A DNA stretch of 64,000 nt from Rhodobacter sp. SGA-6-6 (GCF_011043545.1 NZ_JAAKGP010000005.1:273468-337467); one strand, 5' to 3'; counted from the stretch's first letter, positions 35,536 to 44,525 are shown. The notes: generated by a model from the sequence alone, not told the origin. A program made the numbers and translations.

Positions 35536-35845
35536 GTCTCACCTCCATCAAGGGCATGTCGCTTGCTTGCCTTCCGGGGCTGGCTGCGGATTGCCCTATA
35601 GGTGACAAAATCAGTCGGAAGTGTAAAGCCGATTTTTCGGTAAGGTATCTTTCCGGCCTTTTGCCGCAGGCCCTGCCGCCAAGGTGAATTGACAGAATCA
35701 CGAGGCGCAGGCGTAAGCTGCGGCCACAGGCGCCTGCCCGGCGCCGCTTCCTTGTGTTCCCTTTCGCGCGGCATCCGGGCGGACCAAGACCTGACGGGAC
35801 GGAATGGTCCGGTCCCGGATAACATCGCAATCAGGGAATACGGAA
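35536..35845. promoter_or_regulatory. Intergenic region between hemP and the first polyamine-type binding protein
   Basis: 310-bp divergent region. The part near 35600-35660 is AT-rich and should hold the hemP promoter. TTGACA at 35689-35694 on the plus strand is a possible -35 for the transporter gene. I looked for Fur, Irr and RirA-type sites and found no convincing match, although iron control is expected. Confidence 0.4.
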
Positions 35846-36970
35846 TTGACCCAATCCTCCACCCTCAGCCGCCGCCGCTTCCTGAAGGCCTCGGCGGCCG
35901 GCGCCGGCCTGCTGGCCGCGCCCGCGCTCGTCTCCTCCCGCGTGCTCGCCTCTTCGGGCGAGCTGAACTTCGTCGGCTGGGCGGGCTATCCCGTGCTGGC
36001 CGAGAAGGTCTTCCCCGCCTTCACCGCCGCCACCGGCATCACGGTGAACTTCAAGGAACTGCCCGACCAGGACACCATGTTCGGCGAGGCCAAGGTGGCG
36101 CTGCAGTCGGGCGGCATCGACGTGATCGAGCCGACGATCGACCGCGTCGGGGCCTGGGCATCGAACGGCTTGCTCGGCGCCTTCGACGAATCGAAGCTGG
36201 CGATGGACAACTACCTGCCCGGCCTGGCCGACGGCGCCGCGGGCGAGCGCAGCCGGGTCGACGGCCAGCTGGTCTATGTGCCGTCGAACTGGGGCACCGA
36301 GTCGCTGGTGGTCAACGAGGCCGATGCCAAACTGTCCGACCCGCCCTCGCTGGGCGACCTCTTCAACCCCGAGAACCCCAGCGTGGTGCGCCCGCATTCG
36401 GCGCTGGCGGCGATGGGGCGCTGGCTGGATGCGCAGGGCAAGCTGCCGCGGCCCTGGATCGACGGCTACAGCGACATGGGCGCCATGGTCGAGCTGTGGG
36501 ACATCGCGCTGGCCGAGGCGATCAAGGTCAAGGGCAACATCGTGCAGTGGTGGACCGGCGAGAACGACGCCAACGCCGGCTTCACCGCCAACGGCGCCAC
36601 CATCGGCCTGTGCTGGGACGCCACCGGCTACAACCTGCGCAAGGACGGCTACCGCTATGTCGCCCCGACCGAGGGCGCCTTCGCCTGGCATCAGGGCTTC
36701 ATCATGATGAAGAACGCCACCAACGTCGACCAGTCGCATGAGTTCGTCAAATGGGTCTCCACCCCGGAAGGGGCGGCGCATTGGGCCTCGGCCTTCTCGT
36801 CCAACCCGGTGGGCAAGGGCGCGTCGGACCTGCTCGATCCCGAAGTGGCCGCCTATTACAACGGCACCTTCAACGACGAGGCGCTGTCGAAGCTGTGGTG
36901 GTGGCCCGACCAGTCGGCCGACTTCCTGGCCAAGCGGGCCGAGTATTCGGACAAATACAAGGCGGCGTAA
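35846..36970 (+). CDS. Polyamine-type ABC binding protein, Tat-exported (copy 1)
   Basis: 374-residue family 1 extracellular binding protein of the PotD/PotF type. N-terminal twin-arginine signal SRRRFLKASAAGAGLL. The TTG at 35846 is preferred since AGGGA lies 9 nt upstream and the resulting N-terminus matches copy 2; an ATG at 35804 in frame is the alternative. About two thirds identical by eye to the second binding protein at 37356-38474. It precedes potABC-type genes and may give the transporter a second specificity. Confidence 0.85.
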   Translation: MTQSSTLSRRRFLKASAAGAGLLAAPALVSSRVLASSGELNFVGWAGYPVLAEKVFPAFTAATGITVNFKELPDQDTMFGEAKVALQSGGIDVIEPTIDRVGAWASNGLLGAFDESKLAMDNYLPGLADGAAGERSRVDGQLVYVPSNWGTESLVVNEADAKLSDPPSLGDLFNPENPSVVRPHSALAAMGRWLDAQGKLPRPWIDGYSDMGAMVELWDIALAEAIKVKGNIVQWWTGENDANAGFTANGATIGLCWDATGYNLRKDGYRYVAPTEGAFAWHQGFIMMKNATNVDQSHEFVKWVSTPEGAAHWASAFSSNPVGKGASDLLDPEVAAYYNGTFNDEALSKLWWWPDQSADFLAKRAEYSDKYKAA

Positions 36971-36984
36971 GCGGACGCAGGGTC

Positions 36985-37194
36985 CGGGCGGGAGAAGGCG
37001 AGGCATTGCCTCGCCCCGCCCGTGCGGACGGGTTCACCCGGAAACGGTGTCCGCGAGAAACCCGGTGAGGCCAGCGCCCGACCGGGCGGGCGAGAAGCGC
37101 CCCGCCAGGGGGCGGGCGGGCGCTGGCCGGGACTTATGGTCCCGGCCGGGAAGGTTGAACCGTTGCGATGTGGCGAAGGCACGCGCCTTCGCCA
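36985..37194 (+). repeat. Dispersed four-hairpin element, copy R5
   Basis: Fifth copy, 14 nt past the stop of binding protein 1. Hairpin C is CCGGGAC/GTCCCGG, a compensated change relative to R1, R3 and R4. With the oppositely oriented R6 it flanks binding protein gene 2. The gene-free stretch 36971-37355 holds R5 and a terminator. Confidence 0.9.
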
Positions 37195-37235
37195 GACCGT
37201 TCCTTTCAGGTCAGTGTCGGCCAATGCATCGACGG

Positions 37236-37268
37236 CGGGCGGCGGGGATTCCCCCGCCGCCCGTTTTT
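37236..37268 (+). terminator. Intrinsic terminator between the two binding protein genes
   Basis: CGGGCGGCGGGG (37236-37247) pairs with CCCCGCCGCCCG (37252-37263), followed by five T. It should separate the transcript of copy 1 from that of copy 2. Confidence 0.85.
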
Positions 37269-37355
37269 CGTTCACCGTTCCGCCATCGGCGCGTTACACA
37301 GGACTGGCAAGGCTGCGCCCACCCGCGCGCCGTTGCGCAGATGAAGGAGAGCGTG

Positions 37356-38474
37356 ATGACCACCCGACTGAACCGCCGCAGATTCCTGCAGACCTCCGCC
37401 GCCGGGGCGGGCCTTCTGGCCGCGCCCGCGCTGGTCTCCTCCCGCGCGCTCGCCTCTTCGGGCGAGCTGAATTTCGTCGGCTGGGCGGGCTACCCGGACC
37501 TGGCCGAGAAGATCCTGCCCGCCTTCGAGGCCGCGACCGGGATCAAGGTCAACTTCAAGGAGGTCCCCGACCACGAGACGATGTATGCCGAGACCAAGAT
37601 CTCGATGGAGACCGGCGGCATCGACCTGATCGAGACCACCATCGACCGCTGGGGCAGCTACAACGCCAACGGCCTCTTGCAGCCCTGGGACGAGACCAGG
37701 GCCGACCTGAACGCCTATCTGCCGGGGATGCTGGACGGCGAGGCGGGCGAGATGTCGCGGCTGGAAGGCGCGCTGATGATCCTGCCCTCGGTCTGGGGCA
37801 CCGAGTCGCTGGTGGCCTCGGAGGCCGACGCCAAGCTGTCGTCGCCGCCCTCGCTGGGCGACCTGTTCAACCCCGAGAACCCCGCCGTGCTGCGCCCGCA
37901 TTCGACGCTGGCCGCCATGGGCCGCTGGCTGGAGGCGCAGGGCAAGCTGCCGAAGCCCTGGCGCGAGGGCTACCGCGACATGGCGGTGATGACCGAGCTG
38001 TGGGACATCGCGCTGGCCGAGGCGATCAAGGCCAAGGGCAACGTGGTGCAATGGTGGTCGGGCGAGAACGAGGCGGTGGCCGGCTTCCAGGCCAACGGCG
38101 CGGTGATCGGCCTGTGCTGGGATTCGACCGGCTTCAACGTCCGCAACGACGGCTACAAATACATCGCCCCGGTCGAGGGCGCCTTCGCCTGGAACCAGGG
38201 CTTCTCGCTGGTGAAGGGGGCGAAGAACGCCGATGCCGCGCTGGAGCTGGCGAAGTTCGTCGCCACCCCGCGGGCCTCGGCCGACTGGGCCACCGCGTTC
38301 AAGGCCAACCCGGTGGCCAAGGGCGGGCCGGAGCTGATGGAGCCGGAGATCGCCGCCTATTACGCCGGCACCTTCGACGAGGCGGCGCTGAAGTCGCTGT
38401 GGTGGTGGCCCGAGCAGGGCGCCGAATTCGTCGCCAAGCGCGGCGAATATGCCGACAAATACAAGGCGGCCTGA
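37356..38474 (+). CDS. Polyamine-type ABC binding protein, Tat-exported (copy 2)
   Basis: 372-residue PotD-type binding protein with twin-arginine signal NRRRFLQTSAAGAGLL. AAGGAGA precedes the ATG. Paralog of copy 1: the core SGELNFVGWAGYP, the LWDIALAEAIK segment and the C-terminal WWWP...KYKAA are shared, while pocket-lining residues differ (for example TIDRVGAW against TIDRWGSY). It is the copy nearest the ATPase and permease genes and flanked by R5 and R6 in opposite orientation. Confidence 0.88.
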   Translation: MTTRLNRRRFLQTSAAGAGLLAAPALVSSRALASSGELNFVGWAGYPDLAEKILPAFEAATGIKVNFKEVPDHETMYAETKISMETGGIDLIETTIDRWGSYNANGLLQPWDETRADLNAYLPGMLDGEAGEMSRLEGALMILPSVWGTESLVASEADAKLSSPPSLGDLFNPENPAVLRPHSTLAAMGRWLEAQGKLPKPWREGYRDMAVMTELWDIALAEAIKAKGNVVQWWSGENEAVAGFQANGAVIGLCWDSTGFNVRNDGYKYIAPVEGAFAWNQGFSLVKGAKNADAALELAKFVATPRASADWATAFKANPVAKGGPELMEPEIAAYYAGTFDEAALKSLWWWPEQGAEFVAKRGEYADKYKAA

Positions 38475-38498
38475 ACGGGTGACGAAGACGGTTTGCCG

Positions 38499-38709
38499 TG
38501 GCGAAGGCCATCGCCTTCGCCACAGTGCGATCTTGCAATCGGGGCCGGCCGGGCCTCAATGGTCCGGCCAGCGCCCGCCCGCCCCTCGGCGGGCGCTTCA
38601 CGCCCGCCCGGGCGGACGCTGGCCTCTCGGAGTTTGGCATGACCAATGTTTCCGGGTGCTACCGTCACGCACGGGCGGGGCGAGGCAATGCCTCGCCTTC
38701 TCCCGCCCG
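38499..38709 (-). repeat. Dispersed four-hairpin element, copy R6
   Basis: Sixth copy and the only one read on the minus strand. It begins 24 nt past the stop of binding protein 2 and ends 135 nt before the ATPase gene. Hairpin B keeps pairing through a G-U wobble (GGCCAGCGTCCG against CGGGCGCTGGCC). The gene-free stretch 38475-38844 holds this copy and then the likely promoter of the transporter genes. Confidence 0.9.
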
Positions 38710-38844
38710 GCCCTGCCACTTTATCCGCCATTCGCGGGCCTTCCGCCGTGTCCTCTCGGCCCGCCCCGCGATAGTATTTTGCACACGGCCCGTGGCCTGC
38801 TAGCTTCGCGCAAAACAACAAACTCTCAGGGGGACCACGACGCG

Positions 38845-39927
38845 ATGAGCGCCGGCATTGATCTGGAAAACGTCTGCTGCGATTTCGGCACCTTCCGCGC
38901 GGTGGACGACGCCAACGTGTCGATAAGACCGGGCGAGTTCTTCTCCTTCCTCGGCCCCTCCGGTTGCGGCAAGACCACCATCCTGCGGATGATCTCGGGC
39001 TTCATCGAACCCACCGCGGGGGTGATCCGCATCGGCGGCCAGGACGTGCGCGGCAAGCGGCCGAACCAGCGGCCGACCGCGCTGATCTTCCAGAACCTCG
39101 CGCTGTTCCCGCTGATGCCGATCTGGGAGAACATCTCCTTCGGGCTGGAGGTGCGGGGCGTCGACAAGGCCACCCGCCGCCGCAAGGCCGAGGACCTGCT
39201 GCGGCTGGTGGACCTGCCCGACGCCGCCGACAAGATGGTCAGCCAGCTGTCCGGCGGCCAGAAGCAGCGCGTCGCCATCGCCCGGGCGCTGGCGGTGGAA
39301 CCCTCGGTGATGCTGCTGGACGAACCCCTCTCCGCCCTCGACCTTAAGCTGCGCCAGCACATGCGGGCGGAACTGCGGGCGATCCAGAAGCGCACCGGCG
39401 TGACCTTCGTCTACATCACCCACGACCAGGGCGAGGCGCTGGCGATGTCCGACCGGGTGGGGGTGATGAGCCAGGGCCGCATCCAGCAGATCGCCGACCC
39501 GCGCGAGATCTACAACACTCCGGTGAACGGCTTCGTCGCCAGTTTCGTCGGCGAGAACAACATCTTCGAGGGCAGGGCGGGCGCCGCCGCCGGGGGCATG
39601 GCCGCCTTCGACACCGAGGAGGGCCGCTTCCGCGCCCGGCTGGCGCCGGAGGCGGAGGGCAAGCCGGTCAAGCTCTATGTCCGCCCCGAACACACCGTCC
39701 TCACCGCCGCCCCGGGCACCGAGAATTCGGTGCCCGTCACCGTTGCGGAGGTCTCGTTCGAGGGGCCGTTCATCGCCGTCCTCGCCCGCACCGCCAAGGG
39801 CCGCGCCATCGTGTCGGAAATCCGCAACGACGGCCAGGCCACGGTGCCGCAGATGGGCGCCGCCATGCACGCCAGCTTCGCCGCCGAGCGCGCGGCCTTG
39901 CTGCCCGATGCCAGCGTCAGGGGGTAG
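38845..39927 (+). CDS. Polyamine-type ABC ATPase (PotA-like)
   Basis: 360-residue ATPase. Walker A GPSGCGKTT, signature LSGGQKQRVAIARA, Walker B MLLDEPLSALD, and a C-terminal TOBE domain (VKLYVRPEHTVL) as in PotA. AGGGGGACC precedes the ATG at 38845; the frame is open back into R6 but not coding there. First of three genes potA-potB-potC with 2-10 nt gaps. Substrate may be a polyamine or another cationic compound. Confidence 0.88.
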   Translation: MSAGIDLENVCCDFGTFRAVDDANVSIRPGEFFSFLGPSGCGKTTILRMISGFIEPTAGVIRIGGQDVRGKRPNQRPTALIFQNLALFPLMPIWENISFGLEVRGVDKATRRRKAEDLLRLVDLPDAADKMVSQLSGGQKQRVAIARALAVEPSVMLLDEPLSALDLKLRQHMRAELRAIQKRTGVTFVYITHDQGEALAMSDRVGVMSQGRIQQIADPREIYNTPVNGFVASFVGENNIFEGRAGAAAGGMAAFDTEEGRFRARLAPEAEGKPVKLYVRPEHTVLTAAPGTENSVPVTVAEVSFEGPFIAVLARTAKGRAIVSEIRNDGQATVPQMGAAMHASFAAERAALLPDASVRG

Positions 39928-39929
39928 CG

Positions 39930-40856
39930 ATGCAGGACATGATCCGCCGCTACGGCCCCGGACTGACGCTGATCATCTGCCTTCTGGTCGCCTTCTGGCT
40001 GGTGATGCTGGTGATCGTGCCCAACATCACCCTTCTGGAGCAGAGCTTCCGCCCCTACCTGCCGGTGGCCGAGATCGGCGGGCCGCGGGACACCTACAGC
40101 CTGGGCAACTACATGAAGGTGCTGGACGGCACGGTGGAGAAATCGCTGCTCGGCATCTCCTTCACCATCCCGGTGCATGTCTACACCTTCTTCCTGACCA
40201 TCTTCTATTCGATCCTGGTCACCTTCATCTGCTTCCTGCTGGCCTATCCGCTGGCCTATTACCTGGCCAAGATCGTCAGCCCGAAGTCGCTGCCGACGCT
40301 TCTGCTGATGCTGTTCATCCCGCTCTGGGTGTCCGAGGTGCTGCGCGCCTTCGCCTGGTGGATCATCCTCGCCTTCAAGGGGCCGCTGAACGCCATGCTC
40401 CTGGGGATCGGCCTGATCGACGCGCCGATCCGCTGGACCAACATGGGCTATACCGGCGTCGTGGTCGGGCTGATCTACACCTATGTCCTGTTCATGCTGT
40501 TCCCGCTCTACAATGCGGTGCAGTCGCTGGACACCAACCAGATCGAGGCGGCCGAGGACCTGGGCGCGCCCTGGTGGAAGATCCACTGGAAGATCGTGCT
40601 GCCGCATTCCAAGCCGGGCATCGCCTCGGGCTCGGTGATGGTGTTCATGCTGTCGGCCGGATCGCTGCTGGTGCCCTCGATCCTCGGCTCCACCACCTCG
40701 CAATGGTTCACCCAGACCATCGACCAGTGGTTCAAGGACGCGCTCGACTGGAACACCGCCTCGGCCTATGCCTTCCTGCTGCTGATCCTCTGCACGCTTT
40801 TCGTCACCGTGGCGCTGAAGCTGTTCCGGGTCCGGCTGTCGGACATCGCCAAGTAG
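39930..40856 (+). CDS. Polyamine-type ABC permease (PotB-like)
   Basis: 308-residue membrane protein with six predicted helices. The EAA loop reads EAAEDLGAPWWKIHWKIVLP. Residues WVSEVLRAFAWWIIL are typical of PotB/PotH. Starts 2 nt after the ATPase stop. Confidence 0.88.
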   Translation: MQDMIRRYGPGLTLIICLLVAFWLVMLVIVPNITLLEQSFRPYLPVAEIGGPRDTYSLGNYMKVLDGTVEKSLLGISFTIPVHVYTFFLTIFYSILVTFICFLLAYPLAYYLAKIVSPKSLPTLLLMLFIPLWVSEVLRAFAWWIILAFKGPLNAMLLGIGLIDAPIRWTNMGYTGVVVGLIYTYVLFMLFPLYNAVQSLDTNQIEAAEDLGAPWWKIHWKIVLPHSKPGIASGSVMVFMLSAGSLLVPSILGSTTSQWFTQTIDQWFKDALDWNTASAYAFLLLILCTLFVTVALKLFRVRLSDIAK

Positions 40857-40866
40857 GGAGGGGAAG

Positions 40867-41739
40867 ATGCACAAGTTCCGCCTGGGCCTTTCCCACCTCT
40901 ACATGGGCCTGTTCCTGCTGTATCTGCTCCTGCCGCTGGTGGTGATGTCGGGCGCGGCCTTCAACGACAGCAAGTTGCCCTCCATCGTGCCCTGGAAGGG
41001 CTGGACTACGATGTGGTTCAGCGAGATGATCGCCGACCAGCGGATGATGGTCGCCTTCCGCAACACGCTGCTGGTGGCCGTTGCGGTGGCGGTGCTGGCC
41101 ATCGTGGTCGGCACGGCGGCGGCGATCCTGGTCAATTCGATCTCCGGCCGGCTGCGCACGGCGCTTTACGGGATGATGATCTCGACCATCCTGATCCCGG
41201 GGGTGGTGATCGGCATCTCGACGATGATCATGTGGACGAAGCTGGGCAATGCCATCGGCACCGACTTCATCCTGTTCAAGCCGGGGCTGCATCTCAGCGT
41301 GCTGGGGCAGGTCAGCTATATCGCCGCCATGGTGATGCTCTTGGTGCTGGCGCGGCTGCAAAGTTTCGATGCCGGGCTGGAGGAGGCGGCGCTGGACCTT
41401 GGCGCCAGCCATGCGCAGGTGATGCGCCGCATTCTCTTGCCGCATCTCTATCCGGCCATCGGGGCCGGGGCGGCGGTGGCCTTCTTCCAGTCGATCGAGA
41501 ACTTCAACGTCACCCAGTTCACCCGCGGCGGAGCGGACACGCTGACGGTCTATGTCTTCTCGAAGGTCCGCTCCGGCATCACCCCGACGATCAACGCGCT
41601 GGCCTTCCTGCTGATCTGCATCACCCTGGTGCTGGCCGCGGTCTACGAGGTCAACCGCCGCCGCCGCGCCCGGGCCGAGGCTGCCCGCCTGGCCCAAGCC
41701 CGACGCGCCGAGGCCGAGGAGGGGATCGGCGCGGCGTGA
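40867..41739 (+). CDS. Polyamine-type ABC permease (PotC-like)
   Basis: 290-residue membrane protein with six predicted helices and EAA loop EEAALDLGASHAQVMRRILLP. It ends in a basic and then acidic tail (RRRRARAEAA). Ribosome site AGGGGAAG. Last gene of the transporter operon, followed by a terminator. Confidence 0.88.
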   Translation: MHKFRLGLSHLYMGLFLLYLLLPLVVMSGAAFNDSKLPSIVPWKGWTTMWFSEMIADQRMMVAFRNTLLVAVAVAVLAIVVGTAAAILVNSISGRLRTALYGMMISTILIPGVVIGISTMIMWTKLGNAIGTDFILFKPGLHLSVLGQVSYIAAMVMLLVLARLQSFDAGLEEAALDLGASHAQVMRRILLPHLYPAIGAGAAVAFFQSIENFNVTQFTRGGADTLTVYVFSKVRSGITPTINALAFLLICITLVLAAVYEVNRRRRARAEAARLAQARRAEAEEGIGAA

Positions 41740-41754
41740 GGGCGCCGGAAAGGG

Positions 41755-41780
41755 AAAGGCCCGGCGGAGGCCGGGCCTTT
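41755..41780 (+). terminator. Intrinsic terminator after the potC-like gene
   Basis: AAAGGCCCGG/CCGGGCCTTT stem of 10 bp with a 6-nt loop; its T-rich arm ends the transcript. It starts 16 nt past the stop codon and may also serve the convergent small gene at 41799. Confidence 0.8.
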
Positions 41781-41798
41781 GCGTTCCGTCAGGGTCGA

Positions 41799-41966
41799 TC
41801 AGGTCAGGAAAATCTTGACCACCGCAATCGCCGCGCCGAACAGCGCCGCCGTTGCCACGAAGGGATACCACCGCGCCTCGGCATTGATCTTCGAGGTCTC
41901 GGCCAGAAGCTTGGCGATCTCGGCCCGCATCTTGTCGTCGGCGAGGCTTTGTTCGGCGCTGGTCAT
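41799..41966 (-). CDS. Small membrane protein with coiled coil (copy 2)
   Basis: 55-residue protein. The first half MTSAEQSLADDKMRAEIAK is a charged heptad-like helix, the last 20 residues form one membrane helix. It shares its N-terminal pattern with the protein encoded just upstream, so they arose by tandem duplication. Function unknown. Confidence 0.65.
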   Translation of the reverse strand: MTSAEQSLADDKMRAEIAKLLAETSKINAEARWYPFVATAALFGAAIAVVKIFLT

Positions 41967-41986
41967 GTCCGTTCCCCTGCCTCGCG

Positions 41987-42199
41987 TCAGAGACCGAAGA
42001 GCTTCGGCAGGATGGTCAGCACGGCGACCAGCACCCCGGCAAAGATGGTAAAGGGAATCCAGAACCGCTCCCGCGCGATCTTCGCGGTCTCGGCGTTCAG
42101 CTTTGCGGTTTCGGCGGCCATCTTGGAGATTTCGCCGAACATCTTGGCGATCTCGGCGCGCATCTTGTCGTCGGCAAGGGCCTGTTCGGCGGTGGTCAT
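41987..42199 (-). CDS. Small membrane protein with coiled coil (copy 1)
   Basis: 70-residue protein, MTTAEQALADDKMRAEIAK and a longer heptad-rich helix (repeats of AETAK), then a single membrane helix near the C-terminus. Paralog of the downstream 55-residue protein. Probably forms a cytoplasmic coiled coil tethered to the inner membrane; partner unknown. Confidence 0.65.
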   Translation of the reverse strand: MTTAEQALADDKMRAEIAKMFGEISKMAAETAKLNAETAKIARERFWIPFTIFAGVLVAVLTILPKLFGL

Positions 42200-42289
42200 T
42201 GCAGCAGCGCTCCGCTTTCGTCGGTGGGGCGGGCCATGCCCGGAATCTGGGGCCGGCGGGTCCGCATGTCAATCACCTGCGGGGCGAGC

Positions 42290-43159
42290 CTAGCCTCGAT
42301 TCGTTAACGGGACTTTACCATCCGCCGTGCCGTGCCCGGTCTTCTGCAAGCCGGCCTCTCCCCCCTGCAACAAGGTCTCGACCAGCGCCGAATGCGGGTC
42401 GGCCATTGCGTCGATCACGTCGAAGTGGTGGCGGCCGGGGTCGGGCGTCCAGGGGCAGTCCCATTCCTCGGCCAGCACCCGCGCCTGCCACAGGAAGGCC
42501 GGACGCTCGGCCGCGCCGACCCAGACATGGGCCGAGACTCCATCGCGCAGGGCCAGCCGGGCCGGGCTTTCGGCGGCGCATTCCTCCGGCGTCAGCCGCA
42601 GCTTGCCGTTCATCTGCGTCGCCATCAGCGGCCCCAGCTCGGCCAGCGGCGAGATCGGCACCACCCGCCGCACCGCGGCCAGGCCGATGTCGGCACAGCC
42701 CATCCGCGCCGCCAGATGGCCGCCGGCCGAATGGCCCGTCACCACCATCGGCCCCGCGACCTCGCCCGCCACCGCCCGGCAGGCCGCGGCGATCTCTTGC
42801 GTCATCGTGGAGATCCGCGCCTCGGGCGCCAGCGTGTAGGAGGGCATCGCCACCGCCCATCCCCGGGACAGCGGCCCCGCCGCCAGATGCGACCAGCTTT
42901 CCCGCCCGAAGGCCATCCAGAACCCGCCATGCACGAAGACCACCACCCCCGCCGGCGCGTGCGCGGGCAGGAACAGGTCGAAGCGCTGCCGCTCGCCCGG
43001 CCCGTAGGGCAGGTCCAGCCGGGCGCGGTCGCCGGCATTGGCGCGGAAGGCGGCGGCGACGGCGGCCCAAGTCGGGGGATAGCTGTCGCCCTCGGCGATG
43101 AAGGCGCCGTTGGCGTAGTCGCGGTCGGGATCGGGCCAGGAATATGCAGGTTTCATCAT
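42290..43159 (-). CDS. Alpha/beta hydrolase, kynurenine formamidase-like
   Basis: 289-residue esterase of the HSL/AFMID-like group. Oxyanion motif HGGFW, nucleophile in GHSAGGH, and His in DPGRHHFDVID. The length and the HGG-W motif fit animal-type kynurenine formamidase-like bacterial proteins, but no tryptophan-degradation genes are near. Two adjacent ATGs (43159 and 43156) are possible starts; the ribosome site is weak. Confidence 0.75.
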   Translation of the reverse strand: MMKPAYSWPDPDRDYANGAFIAEGDSYPPTWAAVAAAFRANAGDRARLDLPYGPGERQRFDLFLPAHAPAGVVVFVHGGFWMAFGRESWSHLAAGPLSRGWAVAMPSYTLAPEARISTMTQEIAAACRAVAGEVAGPMVVTGHSAGGHLAARMGCADIGLAAVRRVVPISPLAELGPLMATQMNGKLRLTPEECAAESPARLALRDGVSAHVWVGAAERPAFLWQARVLAEEWDCPWTPDPGRHHFDVIDAMADPHSALVETLLQGGEAGLQKTGHGTADGKVPLTNRG

Positions 43160-43333
43160 GGATTGGTGCTGAAGGCGGGAGCGGGCAGGGCAAAGGGCGA
43201 TGCTGGCTAAGGCACATCCCTGGCGAGGCCCGGGAAGCCATATCTTGTGCACAACTTACACGGTCGGGCAAGCCCGCGCTTGCATGTCATGGGCGGGACA
43301 CGGCCGGTTTCCGCCCGGCGGCGGAACGGGCCG

Positions 43334-44359
43334 TCAGGCCCCCGAAGGCCGCCCGGCGAGGTGGAGGCAATAGGCGATCCGCGGGATCGCATCCGCCACC
43401 TCGAAGTATTTCGCGCCGGGAAAGCTGTTGATCTCGAAAAGCCAGGGGCGCCCCGCCGCGTCGAGGCCGAGGTCGATGCCGAGCGCGTCGATCCGGAACG
43501 CCTTGTATACGGACTGGGTCCAGACCGGGATGTCCCGGGCCAGCCGCTCCAGCGTCTGCATGACGGCCGGGGCGCCCTGGCCGTAGCGCTGCGCCAGCAG
43601 GGGCAGCGCCTCGCCGATGCTGCCGCCCGTCGCCACGTTCGAGGTGATCGAGCCGGAAAGCCCGATCCGCGCATAGATCTTCACCGTGGTCCAGGCCCCG
43701 GTCCCGTCGCGGCGGCTGTGCAGCCGGATGTCGAAGGGATTGCCGGCATCCGTCCGCGACTCCACGTATTTCTGCAGAAGATAGCGCCGCCCGCCGGTGA
43801 TCCTCTGATGCAGCCCCCCGGCCTGCGGCAGGTCCTCGCTGACGCCCGGGCCTTGCAGGTGCAGGCCGCCGGGCCGGCGGCGCAGCTTCCAGACGTTGCG
43901 GCCCTGCGAGCCGAAGACCGGCTTCAGCACGATCTCGCCGAAGGTCTCCAGCCCGCGGGCGATGTCGGCATCGTCCTGCGGGATGGACTGCGGGATGATC
44001 AGCGGGTCGAAGTCCCTGCACCCGGCGATCAGCCGCGCGACGGCCGCCTTGCCGCCCAGCCGGCGGGTGGTGTAGGCGGCGGTCTCGCGCAAGGGCGCCC
44101 AGCCGTCCCAGTATCTGCCCGAGAGGCAGGCATCGTCGTTCTCGATGATGTCGGGATAGCGGCTGTCGACCTCGGTCCAGCGGGTGCCATCGAAGGCTTT
44201 CGCGCGGATGCGCCGCCGGTCCGGTGCGATGTCCGCGGGCCGGAAGAACACCAGGCCCGCCCCCTGGCAGCGCGCCGCCATCGCCATCGCCGTGGCGACG
44301 AGACCGGGGGACCCGCTGGCCCGCAACATGCCGATCAGGCAGCGATCCGACGATGACAC
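43334..44359 (-). CDS. YheC/YheD-family ATP-grasp protein
   Basis: 341-residue protein resembling Bacillus YheC/YheD, which have an ATP-grasp fold. Visible elements: EIVLKPVFGSQGRNVWKL (ATP-binding lysine and glycine loop), YLLQKYVESR, and the metal-binding LFEINSFPGAKYF near the C-terminus. The GTG at 44359 is chosen because AAGGAGG lies 8 nt upstream; 69 further codons are open upstream without a good start. Divergent from ribokinase. Substrates unknown; ATP-grasp enzymes usually join a carboxylate to an amine. Confidence 0.7.
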   Translation of the reverse strand: MSSSDRCLIGMLRASGSPGLVATAMAMAARCQGAGLVFFRPADIAPDRRRIRAKAFDGTRWTEVDSRYPDIIENDDACLSGRYWDGWAPLRETAAYTTRRLGGKAAVARLIAGCRDFDPLIIPQSIPQDDADIARGLETFGEIVLKPVFGSQGRNVWKLRRRPGGLHLQGPGVSEDLPQAGGLHQRITGGRRYLLQKYVESRTDAGNPFDIRLHSRRDGTGAWTTVKIYARIGLSGSITSNVATGGSIGEALPLLAQRYGQGAPAVMQTLERLARDIPVWTQSVYKAFRIDALGIDLGLDAAGRPWLFEINSFPGAKYFEVADAIPRIAYCLHLAGRPSGA

Positions 44360-44525
44360 GGGCCAAACCTCCTTGGACAGGGACCGGGCCCCGGGATAGC
44401 GCGAGACCGCCGCGCCTGTCCACCTGTCCCGCCAGACCGGCGAGGCGCGGAACGGGCGGCGCCGGGCCGGCTTGAACCTTGCGCGCCGATGTGGAGATAC
44501 TGCGGCGGGAGAGGGCCGCATCCAC

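Noticed and set aside
35536..35845. Fur, Irr or RirA box upstream of hemP
   Set aside because: Several TGA...TCA pairs occur, but none with the N9 spacing of the RirA site or a clear Fur/Irr consensus.
38498..38803. Open frames inside the seven-copy element, which yield similar peptides (MAKA-AFA...)
   Set aside because: Frames differ between copies, lack ribosome sites and end at different points; similarity follows from DNA repeat identity and its palindromes, not from protein selection.
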